A DNA stretch of 64,000 nucleotides from Brooklawnia sp963780175. Its GTDB lineage: Bacteria > Actinomycetota > Actinomycetes > Propionibacteriales > Propionibacteriaceae. Where the stretch lies: contig CAWAAT010000001.1 of assembly GCA_963780175.1 (NCBI GenBank), positions 1,339,235-1,403,234 of the forward strand, written 5' to 3'. The position numbers and the translations under genes were made by a program. The notes beneath the pieces are model-generated. The model was not told the DNA's origin. It was given only the letters and a program-made list of their open reading frames with translations, and did no database searches. Of this stretch, positions 1 to 8,180 are shown one piece after another (position 1 is the stretch's first letter; every line of letters starts with the position of its first letter).

Positions 1-7
1 TCGTGGA

Positions 8-1105
8 GTGAGTAAGTACGGCCCGGATTACCGGTTGCTCTGGCCAGTAACGCTGTTCCAGGAAGAGGCCCGGCGGATCGCCGAGATCGAAGACGTCCTC
101 GACCGCAGCGAACAAGCTCACTGGCTCGTGTCTGACGCCTTCGCCGGCACCGGCCCGATCCGGGACGTGAATGCAACTTTGCAGCACAACGTCTTTGAAC
201 CCGAGACGTACCAGGCCACCAGAAAGCTGCTGCGGAAACTGGCGGACGACGCACCTTCCTTCCCGAACGAGCCGCGCCAATACTGGCGACAACGACGACA
301 GCCGGAGGTGTTGCCGCAACAACTCAGCTTGGTCGACCTTCAATCGGCGTGGCTGGACATCGTGAAGACGATGGACGCAGACGGCTATCTCGACGCCGCC
401 GAGCAGTCGCCGTGCGCCGACGGCGCCAGCGAGGATGAGCGGAACGACAAGCTCGGGCGCCGGCTATCAGATCAGGTTGGGCTCTCCGTGTCCTGGCCGC
501 TTGAAGGACCGCCGGGCGGATGGCCGGCCGACGACTTCTTCACGCTGGTGGAAGTCCTTCACGACCTGATCGAGCGCCCCGTTCGGCGCTGGTATCACGA
601 CTTCGACCAGAGCATGCACGCTCTCAGCTTCGCGGCGAGGCCGGGTCGGGTTCTGTACCGCTGGCGCGTCAACCAAGCACTGGATCGTTCAGCCGTCCAC
701 CTACGCCTCGCAGAGGAGGGTCTGGACGAAGGCTTGCTCGTGCACGCTTCGCGCGATGGTCGGGACAACCTTGTGGCGCGGGTGGTGGAACGCGCAGAGT
801 CGCCAAGCTCAGATCCTGTCGTTCGGGCCGTGATGCAGTTCCGGGATCGGAACGCGGACCGGCTTCAGAAGCGGTCCGCCTGCATCTTGCTTGCCCATGA
901 ACTCGAGCAGGTTCGAGCGCGGGTGAAGGAGCGATTGTTGACCAAGGACGAGGGCATGCTGTTCCAAATCGCCAACCAGTTCGCGATCAGGCATCAGAAG
1001 GCTGACCAGCACTCCGACTACGACGATGCCTACCTCGACTGGGTGTTTTGGACCTACCTCGCCACGATCGAACTAATGCACACTCTCGCCGGCCGTACCG
1101 AGTAG
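8..1105 (+). CDS. Hypothetical protein with possible HEPN-like C-terminus
   Basis: A 365-residue soluble protein with no family I can name securely. It opens with a GTG start at the very edge of the window, so the true start may lie upstream. The last 45 residues contain an arginine followed six residues later by a histidine (RHQKADQH) in a helix-rich stretch ending YLDWVFWTYLATIELMHTL. This resembles the Rx4-6H motif of HEPN ribonuclease domains found at the ends of abortive-infection proteins. That assignment is inference from one motif. No membrane segment or signal peptide is visible. It precedes the remains of a mobile-element region, so a defence or accessory role is plausible but unproven. 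Confidence 0.6.
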   Translation: MSKYGPDYRLLWPVTLFQEEARRIAEIEDVLDRSEQAHWLVSDAFAGTGPIRDVNATLQHNVFEPETYQATRKLLRKLADDAPSFPNEPRQYWRQRRQPEVLPQQLSLVDLQSAWLDIVKTMDADGYLDAAEQSPCADGASEDERNDKLGRRLSDQVGLSVSWPLEGPPGGWPADDFFTLVEVLHDLIERPVRRWYHDFDQSMHALSFAARPGRVLYRWRVNQALDRSAVHLRLAEEGLDEGLLVHASRDGRDNLVARVVERAESPSSDPVVRAVMQFRDRNADRLQKRSACILLAHELEQVRARVKERLLTKDEGMLFQIANQFAIRHQKADQHSDYDDAYLDWVFWTYLATIELMHTLAGRTE

Positions 1106-1767
1106 GCCGCACCTGCCGGCACCCGGGAGGGAGGGCGTCCCTACGACGGCGGTCGGCGAGGGCTGGTGTACCGGTTATCGGGGTTTGCCCTGTGGTCGAG
1201 CAAGTGCAGGCGCATCTGAACACGATGTCGGCCATCGCTTCTAGCCGAGCACTCTCGAGCGGGTAGGTGGTGCATCCACCTCTTCGAACTCGTCGTGCCC
1301 CGTCCCATGCATTCGAATTCTCGTCGTCGAATGGATCATCCCCTCCCCAAGATCCCCACTGACCCGTTCACGCTCGTTCCTTTGGTCAGACTCGTCATCG
1401 CCACCCTCGCCGAGCGAACTCACATCGCAGTTGAGCGAGGTCACGTCCACCGACGCGGGCGTCCGCTACTGGGCCACTGTGAGGGATGCGATGCCCGTCA
1501 GCAGGTCCGCGAGGTCACGACCCTCGGCCGTGTGGGTGGACGCTCGCCCCCCTTTCGGTGCCCGAAACTGCCGTCTTCCATCCGGGTGATAGCGAAGGTG
1601 CACCTCACGCCATCGGCGTCGCGTCTCGCTTACGGGTGCCGCCCTGTGGTTCAGGTCGCGTGAGGTAGGCAGGCCAAAGCCTTCTTGGGTTCCGAGGTTG
1701 TCCACCGCCCGCCGTCGACAGCCGTTATGAGGGTTGTCGGCTTGTCTGGCCGTGACGGGAGGCAGAG
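1106..1767. other. Gene-free stretch
   Basis: I see no convincing gene in these 660 bases. Short open frames exist on both strands but lack family resemblance, codon bias and ribosome binding sites. The stretch may be decayed mobile-element DNA, since the next recognisable gene downstream is a broken antirestriction gene. Confidence 0.5.
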
Positions 1768-2115
1768 ATGCAGCGCGAGATCCGCCGGGGCGGCGAGTTC
1801 GGGTTCGACGACGACCGCGTCCAAGTCAGCAACTGGGCGGGGCGAGCCGCGCCGCAACGTCCACTGCTCAGTTCCCGGCACGAGCGGGGGGCTGCCGCGA
1901 CCATCGTCGAGGTTGACCAGGTGGGCATGGCCGCGCTTGACTCGCCGACAGGGGTTGCGGCCGTCCGCGAAGCTGAGCGCCCTCTCGCGGACGTTCTCCT
2001 CATCGCCGAGGACCTCCTTCTGCGGGCCAGGAGGCTGGCCGACTCCGGCGCACCCACAGAGGCAGTCGAGGAGATCCTGGACCACGTAGCCGCCCTGCGG
2101 GAAGGCCGCGACTGA
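1768..2115 (+). CDS. Small hypothetical protein upstream of ardC-like gene
   Basis: A 115-residue protein, acidic and helical in its second half (ADVLLIAEDLLLRARRLADS). Its TGA stop shares bases with the ATG of the broken ArdC-like gene (TGATG), which suggests translational coupling in an element-borne operon. I recognise no domain. A purine-rich ribosome site (gggaggcag) lies a few bases before the ATG. It is probably a real accessory gene of the integrated element to which ardC belonged, but its function is unknown. Confidence 0.5.
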   Translation: MQREIRRGGEFGFDDDRVQVSNWAGRAAPQRPLLSSRHERGAAATIVEVDQVGMAALDSPTGVAAVREAERPLADVLLIAEDLLLRARRLADSGAPTEAVEEILDHVAALREGRD

Positions 2116-2772
2116 TGGCCGGGTACCGCCGGCCTGTCAGCGAGGCGGACCGGGCCGCGGCTGCAGAGGCTCGGCAGGCCACGCTGGACAAGCTTCACAG
2201 CCCAGCTCAGTGACGGCATCCTGGCCCTCAACGACCCGCAGGCATGGCAAGCCTGGCTGAAGTTCTCCAGCCAGTTCCACCGCTACTCGTTCGGGAACTC
2301 ACTTCTGATCATGCTTCAGGACCCGCAGGCCACCCACGTCGCCGGCTACCAGGCGTTCAAGGCCATGGGGCGCCAGGTGCGCCGCGGGGAGACCGGCATC
2401 AAGGTCCTCGCGCCGATCACGCGCCGCGAGCCCCGCCTGGACGACGCTGGCCAACCGATGCGCGATCGACCAGGGCCGCGTCTTGCACCGGACGCAGGTG
2501 GTGGCCACCAAGCCCGTCACGGTGTTCGACATCCGGCAGACGGACGGGCCTCCGTTGCCCGACCCCAAGATCGGCGAGGCGACCCTCCTGACCGGGCAAG
2601 CCCCCGTCGGGCTGTGGGATCGCCTCCAAGACCTGCTCGAGGAACGGGGATTCGACGTGCGTCGCGGCGCGGACCTCGGCGGCCCGAACGGCTACACCGA
2701 CTTCGGCCAGCGGCTCGTCATGGTCCGCGACGACGTCGACGACGCCCAGGCCGTCAAGACCCTCGCCCACGA
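2115..2772 (+). pseudogene. ArdC-like antirestriction protein, 5' part, broken
   Basis: This is the N-terminal part of an ArdC-family antirestriction protein (ssDNA-binding N-terminal domain plus zinc metallopeptidase domain), usually carried on conjugative elements to protect incoming DNA. Recognisable pieces fall in three frames: MAGYRRPVSEADRAAA from 2115; then DPQAWQAWLKFSSQFHRYSF and THVAGYQAFKAMGRQVRRGE from about 2210 to 2450; then PNGYTDFGQRLVMVRDD up to VKTLAH at 2770. The gene therefore carries two frameshifts. It then stops at the His-Glu codons of the HExxH zinc motif, where the transposon begins. The 3' part resumes at 6581. Confidence 0.85.
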
Positions 2773-2914
2773 TCTATTGACCGCACCAACTGGGGTCAGG
2801 ACCCGGGTCTGGGGTGGGGGTTGCGCAGACGACACGCCGCTGAGCCTGTTGCTCCCGTTGCCCTTCATGGTTCTGTGCTGGGCTCGCCGCCACGGATCGA
2901 CAGGGGAGGGTGTC

Positions 2915-4093
2915 ATGGCGGGCGAGCAGGATCTGGAGTCGGGGTCGCGGGATGTGAAGCGGCTGGTGGTGCCTGTCGTCGGGGCGGTGGCGACGACCGA
3001 TGAGGTGCCGGGCACGGCCCTGCTGGACGCGTCCGGCCGGCCGGTGGTGGAGGTCGCCGAGTTCTTCCGGGGCATGCTGGCCTCTGGGGCGAACGAGAGT
3101 TCGCTGCGCTCGTACGGGTTGGCGTTGCTGCGCTGGTGGCGGTTCCTGGCTGCGGTCGAGGTGCCGTGGGACCGGGCCGGTCGGGTTGAGGCGCAGGACT
3201 TCGTGTTGTGGATGCGGATGGTCGGCCCGGCGGGGCGCCCGGGTGGGTACGCGCCGGCGACGATCAACCATGGGTTGGCGGTGGTGAAGGCGTTCTACGC
3301 CGACCGGCTGGCCGCCGGCCGGGGCCCTGTGGTGAACCCGGTCCCGGAGGCTGCGCATCGCGACGGTCGTCGGGTGCAGGCGCATCACAACCCGATGCAG
3401 CCGTTCGCGCCGGGCCCACGGGCGCCGTTGCGTCAGAAGGTGCCCGAGCGGGTGCCGCGGAGCATCCCCGATGGCCTGTTCGACGCCTTGTTCACGGCGG
3501 TGCGTTCGGATCGGGACCGGGCCTTGTTGGCGTTCTGGGTGTCGACCGGCGCCCGGGCGGCGGAGCTGTTGGGCGCCACCTTGGACCGGGTCGATCCGGG
3601 TGAGCAGCGGATCGGGGTGGTCCGGAAGGGGACACGCCGGCTGCAGTGGCTGCCGGCGTCGGCGGACGCGTTTGTGTGGTGGCGGCTGTACGAGGCCCGG
3701 GTGACCCGTCCGGCGGGTGAACGGGCGTTGTGGCTGACGAACCGGTCCCCGGTGCGTCCGTTGACGTATCCGGCGGCCCGGCGGATGCTGCAACGCGCGA
3801 ACGCCGCGTTGGGCACCGTGTGGACGTTGCATGACCTGCGTCACACCGCCGCGCAGCGGATGATCGACGACCCGCACCTGTCGCTGACCGACGTCCAGTG
3901 GGTGCTGGGCCACGCCCACCTGACCACGACCCAGCTGTATCTGCGGTCCCGGCCCGATGAGGTGATCGCGAAGGTGCTCGAGCACCACCGCGCCCGCGCG
4001 GAACGGCCACCAGCGCCGCGGGTACCGCCGGGCGCCCCCGGTTACCCGGCGGACGTGCTGGAGGCGTTGCTGGGTGGTGGGCGTCGTGGCTGA
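2915..4093 (+). CDS. Tyrosine recombinase, TnpA-like
   Basis: A 392-residue site-specific recombinase that would cut and rejoin the element ends. The N-terminal SAM-like DNA-binding domain spans roughly residues 50-150 and the catalytic domain residues 185-350. The catalytic set is visible: Arg214 (TGARAAEL), His306 and Arg309 (LHDLRHT), the LGHAHLTTTQLYL block, and the nucleophile Tyr342. I chose the ATG at 2915 because it follows a GGGAGGG ribosome site and starts the element-specific sequence; the open frame extends further upstream only into disrupted ardC. Its 3' end overlaps the next recombinase by about 20 bases. Confidence 0.9.
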   Translation: MAGEQDLESGSRDVKRLVVPVVGAVATTDEVPGTALLDASGRPVVEVAEFFRGMLASGANESSLRSYGLALLRWWRFLAAVEVPWDRAGRVEAQDFVLWMRMVGPAGRPGGYAPATINHGLAVVKAFYADRLAAGRGPVVNPVPEAAHRDGRRVQAHHNPMQPFAPGPRAPLRQKVPERVPRSIPDGLFDALFTAVRSDRDRALLAFWVSTGARAAELLGATLDRVDPGEQRIGVVRKGTRRLQWLPASADAFVWWRLYEARVTRPAGERALWLTNRSPVRPLTYPAARRMLQRANAALGTVWTLHDLRHTAAQRMIDDPHLSLTDVQWVLGHAHLTTTQLYLRSRPDEVIAKVLEHHRARAERPPAPRVPPGAPGYPADVLEALLGGGRRG

Positions 4094-6536
4094 CCATGTG
4101 GACGCGGTCGCGTTCCTGCCCCGCGGCGCGAGGCCGTCGAAGAAGTTGGTCGGCGCCCACGATTTCATCACGCCGTCGTTGCCGACCCCTGCGATCGCCC
4201 GGCCGACGGTGTGGGAGGCGTCCCAGCAGAGCGTCGAGGAGGTCCTCGCGGTAGTCGAGGCGTTAGAGGCTGGTGAAGCAGCCCACCCCAAGGAGTTGGC
4301 GCGGCGGCTTCGCAGCGTCGAGGTGCTGTTGGGCTGGCTGCAGCGGTTCGGTGGTGAGTCGTGGCAGCAACGCTGGCTGGCCTCAGGGGTTGAGGTCGCC
4401 GGGAAGGCCTGGCCCGACTTGCTCGCACAATCACTCACGTCGGAGCTGAACCTAGCGACATTGCGCGCTCACGCGACCGGCGGTGCTGGGCGGTTGATCC
4501 TGGCTGATGTGATCCGGCCCGGCTACCAGTGGCTGTACCAGGCGTCGTCGTGGAATCTGTACGCCCGCTACGAGCAGGTCCGCGACCCCGAGGGGTTCGC
4601 CAGGATGACCGCCCGCTGCGTGGCTGACCCGCGGATCGTCAGCACCGACCAGCGTGCCGCGTTGATCCAGCTGTGTCGGATCCTGATGCACAACGGCGGC
4701 CTTCTGGCCGACATTGGGCTGGCTGACTGCGTTGAGGCCTACCGTGCCCAAACGGGCTACTCCGCCCGACTCCATTCCCATTGGTACACGTTGTTGGGTG
4801 AGGAGGGCATCCTGCCCGTGGGTGCGCCCCCGACCATCCATGCGGCGAGCCGTCGTGGGCAGCTCAGCATCGAGGAGTTGGTCGACGGGTATGACGTCGC
4901 GTGCCGCCCGATCCGGAACCTGTTTGTCGACTACCTGCACCAGCGATCCCCGGGTCTGGACTACGGCACGATCCGCCAACTCGCCTCGAAACTGGTGCTG
5001 TTGTTCTGGCGGGACCTGGAACTCCACCACCCCGGCATCGACTCCCTCCACCTGTCCGATGACATGGCCCGAGGTTGGAAACAACGACTCCAGCACGTCC
5101 GCTACGGCAACCACAGGCTCGGCGAGGAACGCCAGGATCGGTACACCATCCTGATGTCCGTCCGTGCCTTCTACTCCGACCTCAGCCACTGGGCTCTGGA
5201 GGAGCCGGGTCGGTGGGCTGCGTGGGCGGCGCCGTCCCCGGTCGACTCCCGCGACGTGGCCGGGATGACCAAGATGACCAAGCACCGCCAGTCGCGGATG
5301 CACCAGCGGATCCGCGAACTGGCACCCCTGCTGCCCCAACTGGTCGACGCCGCCCACACCCGTCGCCGTCAGGCAGCGGCGTTGCTCACCGCCGCGACCA
5401 GCACCCCACCCGGTGACACCTTCACCGCCGACAGCCTCACCCTGCGCCGTACCGCTTTGGCTACCGACCCCACCACAGGTGGCACCGGCCGACCCGGCGT
5501 GGTCTACGCCACCGCCGCCGATGGCAGCGGGCCCCGGCGCAACCTCACCCTGGAAGCCGACCAAGCGTTCTGGGCGTGGGCCTGCGTCGAGGTGTTCCGC
5601 CACACCGGCGTCCGGATCGAGGAAATGCTCGAGATCACCCACCGATCTTTCGTGTCCTACACGCTACCGACCACTGGCGAAGTCATCCCGATGCTGCAGA
5701 TCACGCCGTCCAAGACCGACAAGGAACGACTCCTGGTGATCAGCCCTGAACTCGCCGCGGCGTTCGCCGAGATCATCCACCACGTCCGCGGCAGCAGCCC
5801 CCACCTACCTCTGGTCAGCCGCTACGACGGCTCCGAACGTGTCCACAGCCCTGCCCTGCCGTTCTTGTTCCAGCGACGATGGGGAGTCCGTGACATCGCC
5901 CTCAACCACGGCTACGTCAAGGGACTCCTCGGCGGACTCGTCGCCGCAGCCGGTATCACCAACCCCGACGGCAGTCCCGCTCAGTTCACCCCGCACGACT
6001 TCCGCCGCATCTTCGCCACCGAAGCCGTGTCCCAGGGCCTCCCGGTCCACATCGCCGCCAAGATCCTGGGCCACGACTCGCTGACCACCACCCAGACCTA
6101 CGTCGCTGTCTACGACACCGACGTCATCGACCACCACCGTGCGTTCATCGCCCGCCGCCGCGCGACCCGGCCCGCCCAGGAATACCGCGAACCCACCGAC
6201 AGCGAATGGGACGAATTCCTCGGCCACTGGGTCGCCCGCAAGCTCGAACTCGGCACCTGCGGACGCGCCTACGGCACCGGCTGCCAACACGAACACGCCT
6301 GCATCCGCTGCCCCATGCTGCGACCCGACCCCACGCAACAGCCCCGGCTCGAAGCGGTCATCGCCAGCCTCACCGAACGTATCGCTGAGGCCACCGAACA
6401 CGGCTGGCTCGGCGACGTCACCGGGCTCACCACCAGCCTTGACGCCGCCAACCGGAAGCTCGTCCAGATGCGCCGCACTGCCACCAACCTCGGCCTGCCC
6501 GCCCGCCTCGGGTCCTCCTCGCAAGGGGCAAGATGA
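4074..6536 (+). CDS. Large tyrosine recombinase, TnpB-like
   Basis: An 820-residue recombinase, partner of the upstream enzyme. The catalytic core is in the middle: Arg near residue 513 (HTGVRIEEML), HDFRR near 641, and LGHDSLTTTQTY ending with Tyr near 676. Beyond it lies a Cys-rich segment around residues 728-745 (CGRAYGTGCQHEHACIRC) that looks like a zinc-binding module, followed by a helical tail. Such a C-terminal zinc motif is known in the TnpB class of two- and three-recombinase transposons. The start is GTG at 4074 (GTG at 4086 is also possible), overlapping the preceding stop, so the two are translated as a unit. Confidence 0.88.
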   Translation: MVGVVADHVDAVAFLPRGARPSKKLVGAHDFITPSLPTPAIARPTVWEASQQSVEEVLAVVEALEAGEAAHPKELARRLRSVEVLLGWLQRFGGESWQQRWLASGVEVAGKAWPDLLAQSLTSELNLATLRAHATGGAGRLILADVIRPGYQWLYQASSWNLYARYEQVRDPEGFARMTARCVADPRIVSTDQRAALIQLCRILMHNGGLLADIGLADCVEAYRAQTGYSARLHSHWYTLLGEEGILPVGAPPTIHAASRRGQLSIEELVDGYDVACRPIRNLFVDYLHQRSPGLDYGTIRQLASKLVLLFWRDLELHHPGIDSLHLSDDMARGWKQRLQHVRYGNHRLGEERQDRYTILMSVRAFYSDLSHWALEEPGRWAAWAAPSPVDSRDVAGMTKMTKHRQSRMHQRIRELAPLLPQLVDAAHTRRRQAAALLTAATSTPPGDTFTADSLTLRRTALATDPTTGGTGRPGVVYATAADGSGPRRNLTLEADQAFWAWACVEVFRHTGVRIEEMLEITHRSFVSYTLPTTGEVIPMLQITPSKTDKERLLVISPELAAAFAEIIHHVRGSSPHLPLVSRYDGSERVHSPALPFLFQRRWGVRDIALNHGYVKGLLGGLVAAAGITNPDGSPAQFTPHDFRRIFATEAVSQGLPVHIAAKILGHDSLTTTQTYVAVYDTDVIDHHRAFIARRRATRPAQEYREPTDSEWDEFLGHWVARKLELGTCGRAYGTGCQHEHACIRCPMLRPDPTQQPRLEAVIASLTERIAEATEHGWLGDVTGLTTSLDAANRKLVQMRRTATNLGLPARLGSSSQGAR

Positions 6537-6580
6537 TGAACCCAACCCTGTCCAGCACGTCCAGAAAATTGTGCGGAAAA

Positions 6581-6996
6581 GAGGCCGGTCACGTGCTCCT
6601 CCACCAGGACCAGCAGGCAGCCGCGACTGCCGCGGGATCCTCGAAGTCGAGGCCGAATCGGTCGCGTACATGGTGACCAGCGCCCACGGGCTCGACTCCA
6701 GCCAGTACACCTTCAACTACGTCGCCGGCTGGGCCCTCAACGCGGTGACCGAGCAGCGTGACCTCGCCGACATCCTCCGCAGCACAGGCCAGCGTGTCAT
6801 TGGCGCCGCAGACCTCATTCTTCAGACCACTCAGCCGGCTCCGACCATCACCGATACCGCGCTCGATGCTCTGGAGGGTGACATCCGAGTTCAGACGGAC
6901 CCCACGCGCTGGGAGGCAGTCTCCGTCGGCCAGGCCATCACCCCGGAGCCGCCGACCGTGCCTTCGCCGGCGCTGGTCCCCTCGGTGGGCCGCTGA
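6581..6996 (+). pseudogene. ArdC-like antirestriction protein, 3' part
   Basis: This is the C-terminal part of the gene interrupted at 2772. It resumes with GHVLLHQDQQAAA in one frame, then shifts by one base near 6635 into GILEVEAESVAYMVTSAHG and YTFNYVAGWA, which are conserved blocks of the ArdC metallopeptidase-like domain. The Glu of the EAESVAY block is the usual third zinc ligand. The frame ends at a TGA at 6994-6996 after a Pro-rich tail. With an insertion and three frameshifts the gene is dead as read. The insertion is certainly real; the frameshifts may be sequence errors. Confidence 0.82.
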
Positions 6997-7223
6997 CCAT
7001 GACGATCGCGATGGACGACCTCTCCTCACCTGGCCCATGCGACAGCGTTGTGTCCTCGACGCGGCTCTTGCCGCACGACCTCAAGCGGAACGGTGCCCGC
7101 GCCTTCTTGTTGCTGCGAGCGGTCGGTGTCGGACTTGCCAGGCCTCACGCCGCACAGGAGGGAGCCGAAGCCTGCACGCGTCCTCATCCGCTGGCTCGCC
7201 AGTGATCCCGGGGCGGGCTCCGT

Positions 7224-7394
7224 CTATGCTGAAGGGCAGCGATGGACCCGAGATCCGCGCGGATCTCGGGTACGGAGCGATTCCCCACGTATTCCCCACG
7301 ACAAGGTGACGAAATGGCTAAGGCCCATCAAAACTCCTTGTCAGGGGGCCATTATCGCTGGATAGAAGAGAGCTTCAACTCCTCTCTCGCGCAC
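7224..7394 (+). repeat. 171-bp direct repeat, left copy (island end)
   Basis: The same 171-bp stretch, without gaps, recurs at 19911-20081. By hand alignment I count about 147 identical positions (86%). It contains, in order, a perfect palindrome, two TTCCCCACG motifs 11 bases apart, a ribosome-site-like AAGGTGACGAA, a short open frame whose peptide is partly conserved between copies (LSGG.YR then EESFNSSLAH), and a GAGAG/CTCTC hairpin. The two copies bracket the arsenic/AbiE island. They are candidate attachment sites or a repeated mobile sequence; I see no tRNA gene here. Confidence 0.8.
7246..7271. repeat. 26-bp perfect palindrome
   Basis: A perfect inverted repeat of 13 + 13 bases, beginning ACCCGAGATCCGC and followed at once by its reverse complement. 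The right repeat copy preserves only its core (CGAGATCCGCGCGGGTCTCG) with one mismatched pair. It may be a protein-binding site or a cruciform. Confidence 0.7.
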
Positions 7395-7429
7395 AAAAAG
7401 TGCCTCTGACAAGGGCAAATAGGACGAAG

Positions 7430-7455
7430 AGGCGGGAGGCGAAAACCTCTCGCCT
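7430..7455 (+). terminator. Hairpin, possible terminator
   Basis: AGGCGGGAGG pairs with CCTCTCGCCT (ten pairs, one G-T) around a six-base loop, followed by TTTCC. It is a plausible weak terminator just inside the left island end, for transcription entering from the repeat. Confidence 0.4.
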
Positions 7456-7542
7456 TTCCTATGTCCGGGGCGTGTGGCGTGCTGCTGGCAAGGGCGAATG
7501 CGTCGCTGAGGTCGCCGGCGCTTCCTCTGGCTGGCCGGCATG

Positions 7543-7592
7543 TTCCCCACGTGTGGGGGTGTTCCCCACGCATTCCCCACGAGTTCCCCACG
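7543..7592 (+). repeat. Phased TTCCCCACG motifs
   Basis: TTCCCCACG occurs at 7543, 7562, 7573 and 7584; the last three are spaced exactly 11 bases apart. The first also forms the inverted repeat CCCCAC-GT-GTGGGG. The same motif occurs as an 11-base-spaced pair inside both 171-bp repeats (7281/7292 and 19968/19979). Spacing of one helical turn suggests a protein-binding array. Confidence 0.6.
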
Positions 7593-7661
7593 CCGTGAGG
7601 GATGGGCTTGCGACCGCGTCCAGGGACGCCTTCCCGGACCGGTCTCGCTGGGTTAGGCCTC

Positions 7662-8180
7662 TCAGCAGCAGCCTGCCTTGGTTGCCAGCGGCAGTGAACG
7701 GTTCGGGAGGTCGGTGGGTTCGGCGGTGGGTCCGCAGCAGGTCTCAGTTGTGCCGGTGGTTTCCTGGGTGGGGTCGTCGTGTGACGCGCTGGGCTGGGCG
7801 AGCAGTTCGGCCGCGGCGAGGAGGCCGGCGCGGGTGATGAGGCCGGCGGGCACGGTTTCGTAGGTGGTGTCGTCGACGGTGATGGTGCGGCAGTCGTTGG
7901 GGCCGCAGACGTCGCAGCAGGGGCTCTGGCTGGTCGCGCCGCCGAGCCAGTCCTCGAGGGGTCGGCCCGCGATCAGGATGCGGTTGGACTCCAGTGGCGC
8001 CTGCTCGAACTGGGCCAGGTTGATGGTGGCCTCGGCCAGGCGCACGGTGATGCCCAGGGGGGCGAGGGCCGCGGTGAGGGTCGCGGCTGCCGTGCGTACC
8101 TCGCTGCCGGTGTCGCCGCAGCGGGGGCAGGTTTGGCCGGCGTCCACGAGGCGTTGCCAGGCGATGGTGAGGTCGGTCAT
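7662..8180 (-). CDS. DUF2703-family arsenic-operon protein
   Basis: A 172-residue cytoplasmic protein matching the DUF2703 pattern: an N-terminal CPRCG pair (about residues 18-21), a middle SNRILI.GRPLEDWL block, then a Cys cluster CCDVCGPNDCRT and YETVPAGLI. The Cys pairs suggest metalloid or metal binding, and this family is frequently found in arsenic operons; its exact role is not established. It is the last gene of the leftward ars operon. I start it at the ATG at 8180, which overlaps the arsA end by four bases and has a GGGAG ribosome site; the open frame extends further upstream but into arsA. The C-terminus carries further Cys residues (ETCCGP and a terminal GCC). Confidence 0.8.
   Translation of the reverse strand: MTDLTIAWQRLVDAGQTCPRCGDTGSEVRTAAATLTAALAPLGITVRLAEATINLAQFEQAPLESNRILIAGRPLEDWLGGATSQSPCCDVCGPNDCRTITVDDTTYETVPAGLITRAGLLAAAELLAQPSASHDDPTQETTGTTETCCGPTAEPTDLPNRSLPLATKAGCC

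Larger units (their letters stand above)
2773..6582 (+). mobile_element. Two-tyrosine-recombinase transposon (Tn554-like)
   Basis: A 3.8-kb element lies between the halves of the ardC-like gene. Joining base 2772 (end of GCCCACGA) to base 6583 (GGCCGGTCAC) rebuilds an in-frame AHEAGHVLLH zinc-protease motif, so both boundaries are set by the interrupted gene. The dinucleotide GA is present at both ends, so the exact crossover could be shifted by two bases. The element encodes only two recombinases, a 392-residue and an 820-residue protein that overlap, resembling TnpA and TnpB of the Tn554 family. There is no room for a third (TnpC) gene. No long terminal inverted repeats or longer target duplications are visible, as expected for tyrosine-recombinase transposons. 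Confidence 0.8.
6997..7661. other. Gene-free stretch with repeats
   Basis: No convincing gene. The stretch holds the left copy of the 171-bp island repeat (7224-7394), a stable hairpin (7430-7455) and a cluster of phased TTCCCCACG motifs (7543-7592). These are listed separately. Short open frames here are not supported. Confidence 0.6.

Noticed and set aside
2774..4438. Leftward 554-codon open frame over the recombinase genes
   Set aside because: It is antisense to two clear tyrosine recombinases and is His/Arg/Pro-rich, as expected from the complement of high-GC coding DNA.
7400..7837. Open frame of 145 codons rightward across the left island end
   Set aside because: It overlaps the hairpin and phased repeats, runs antisense to the well-supported DUF2703 gene and has a Ser/Arg/Trp-rich composition typical of shadow frames.
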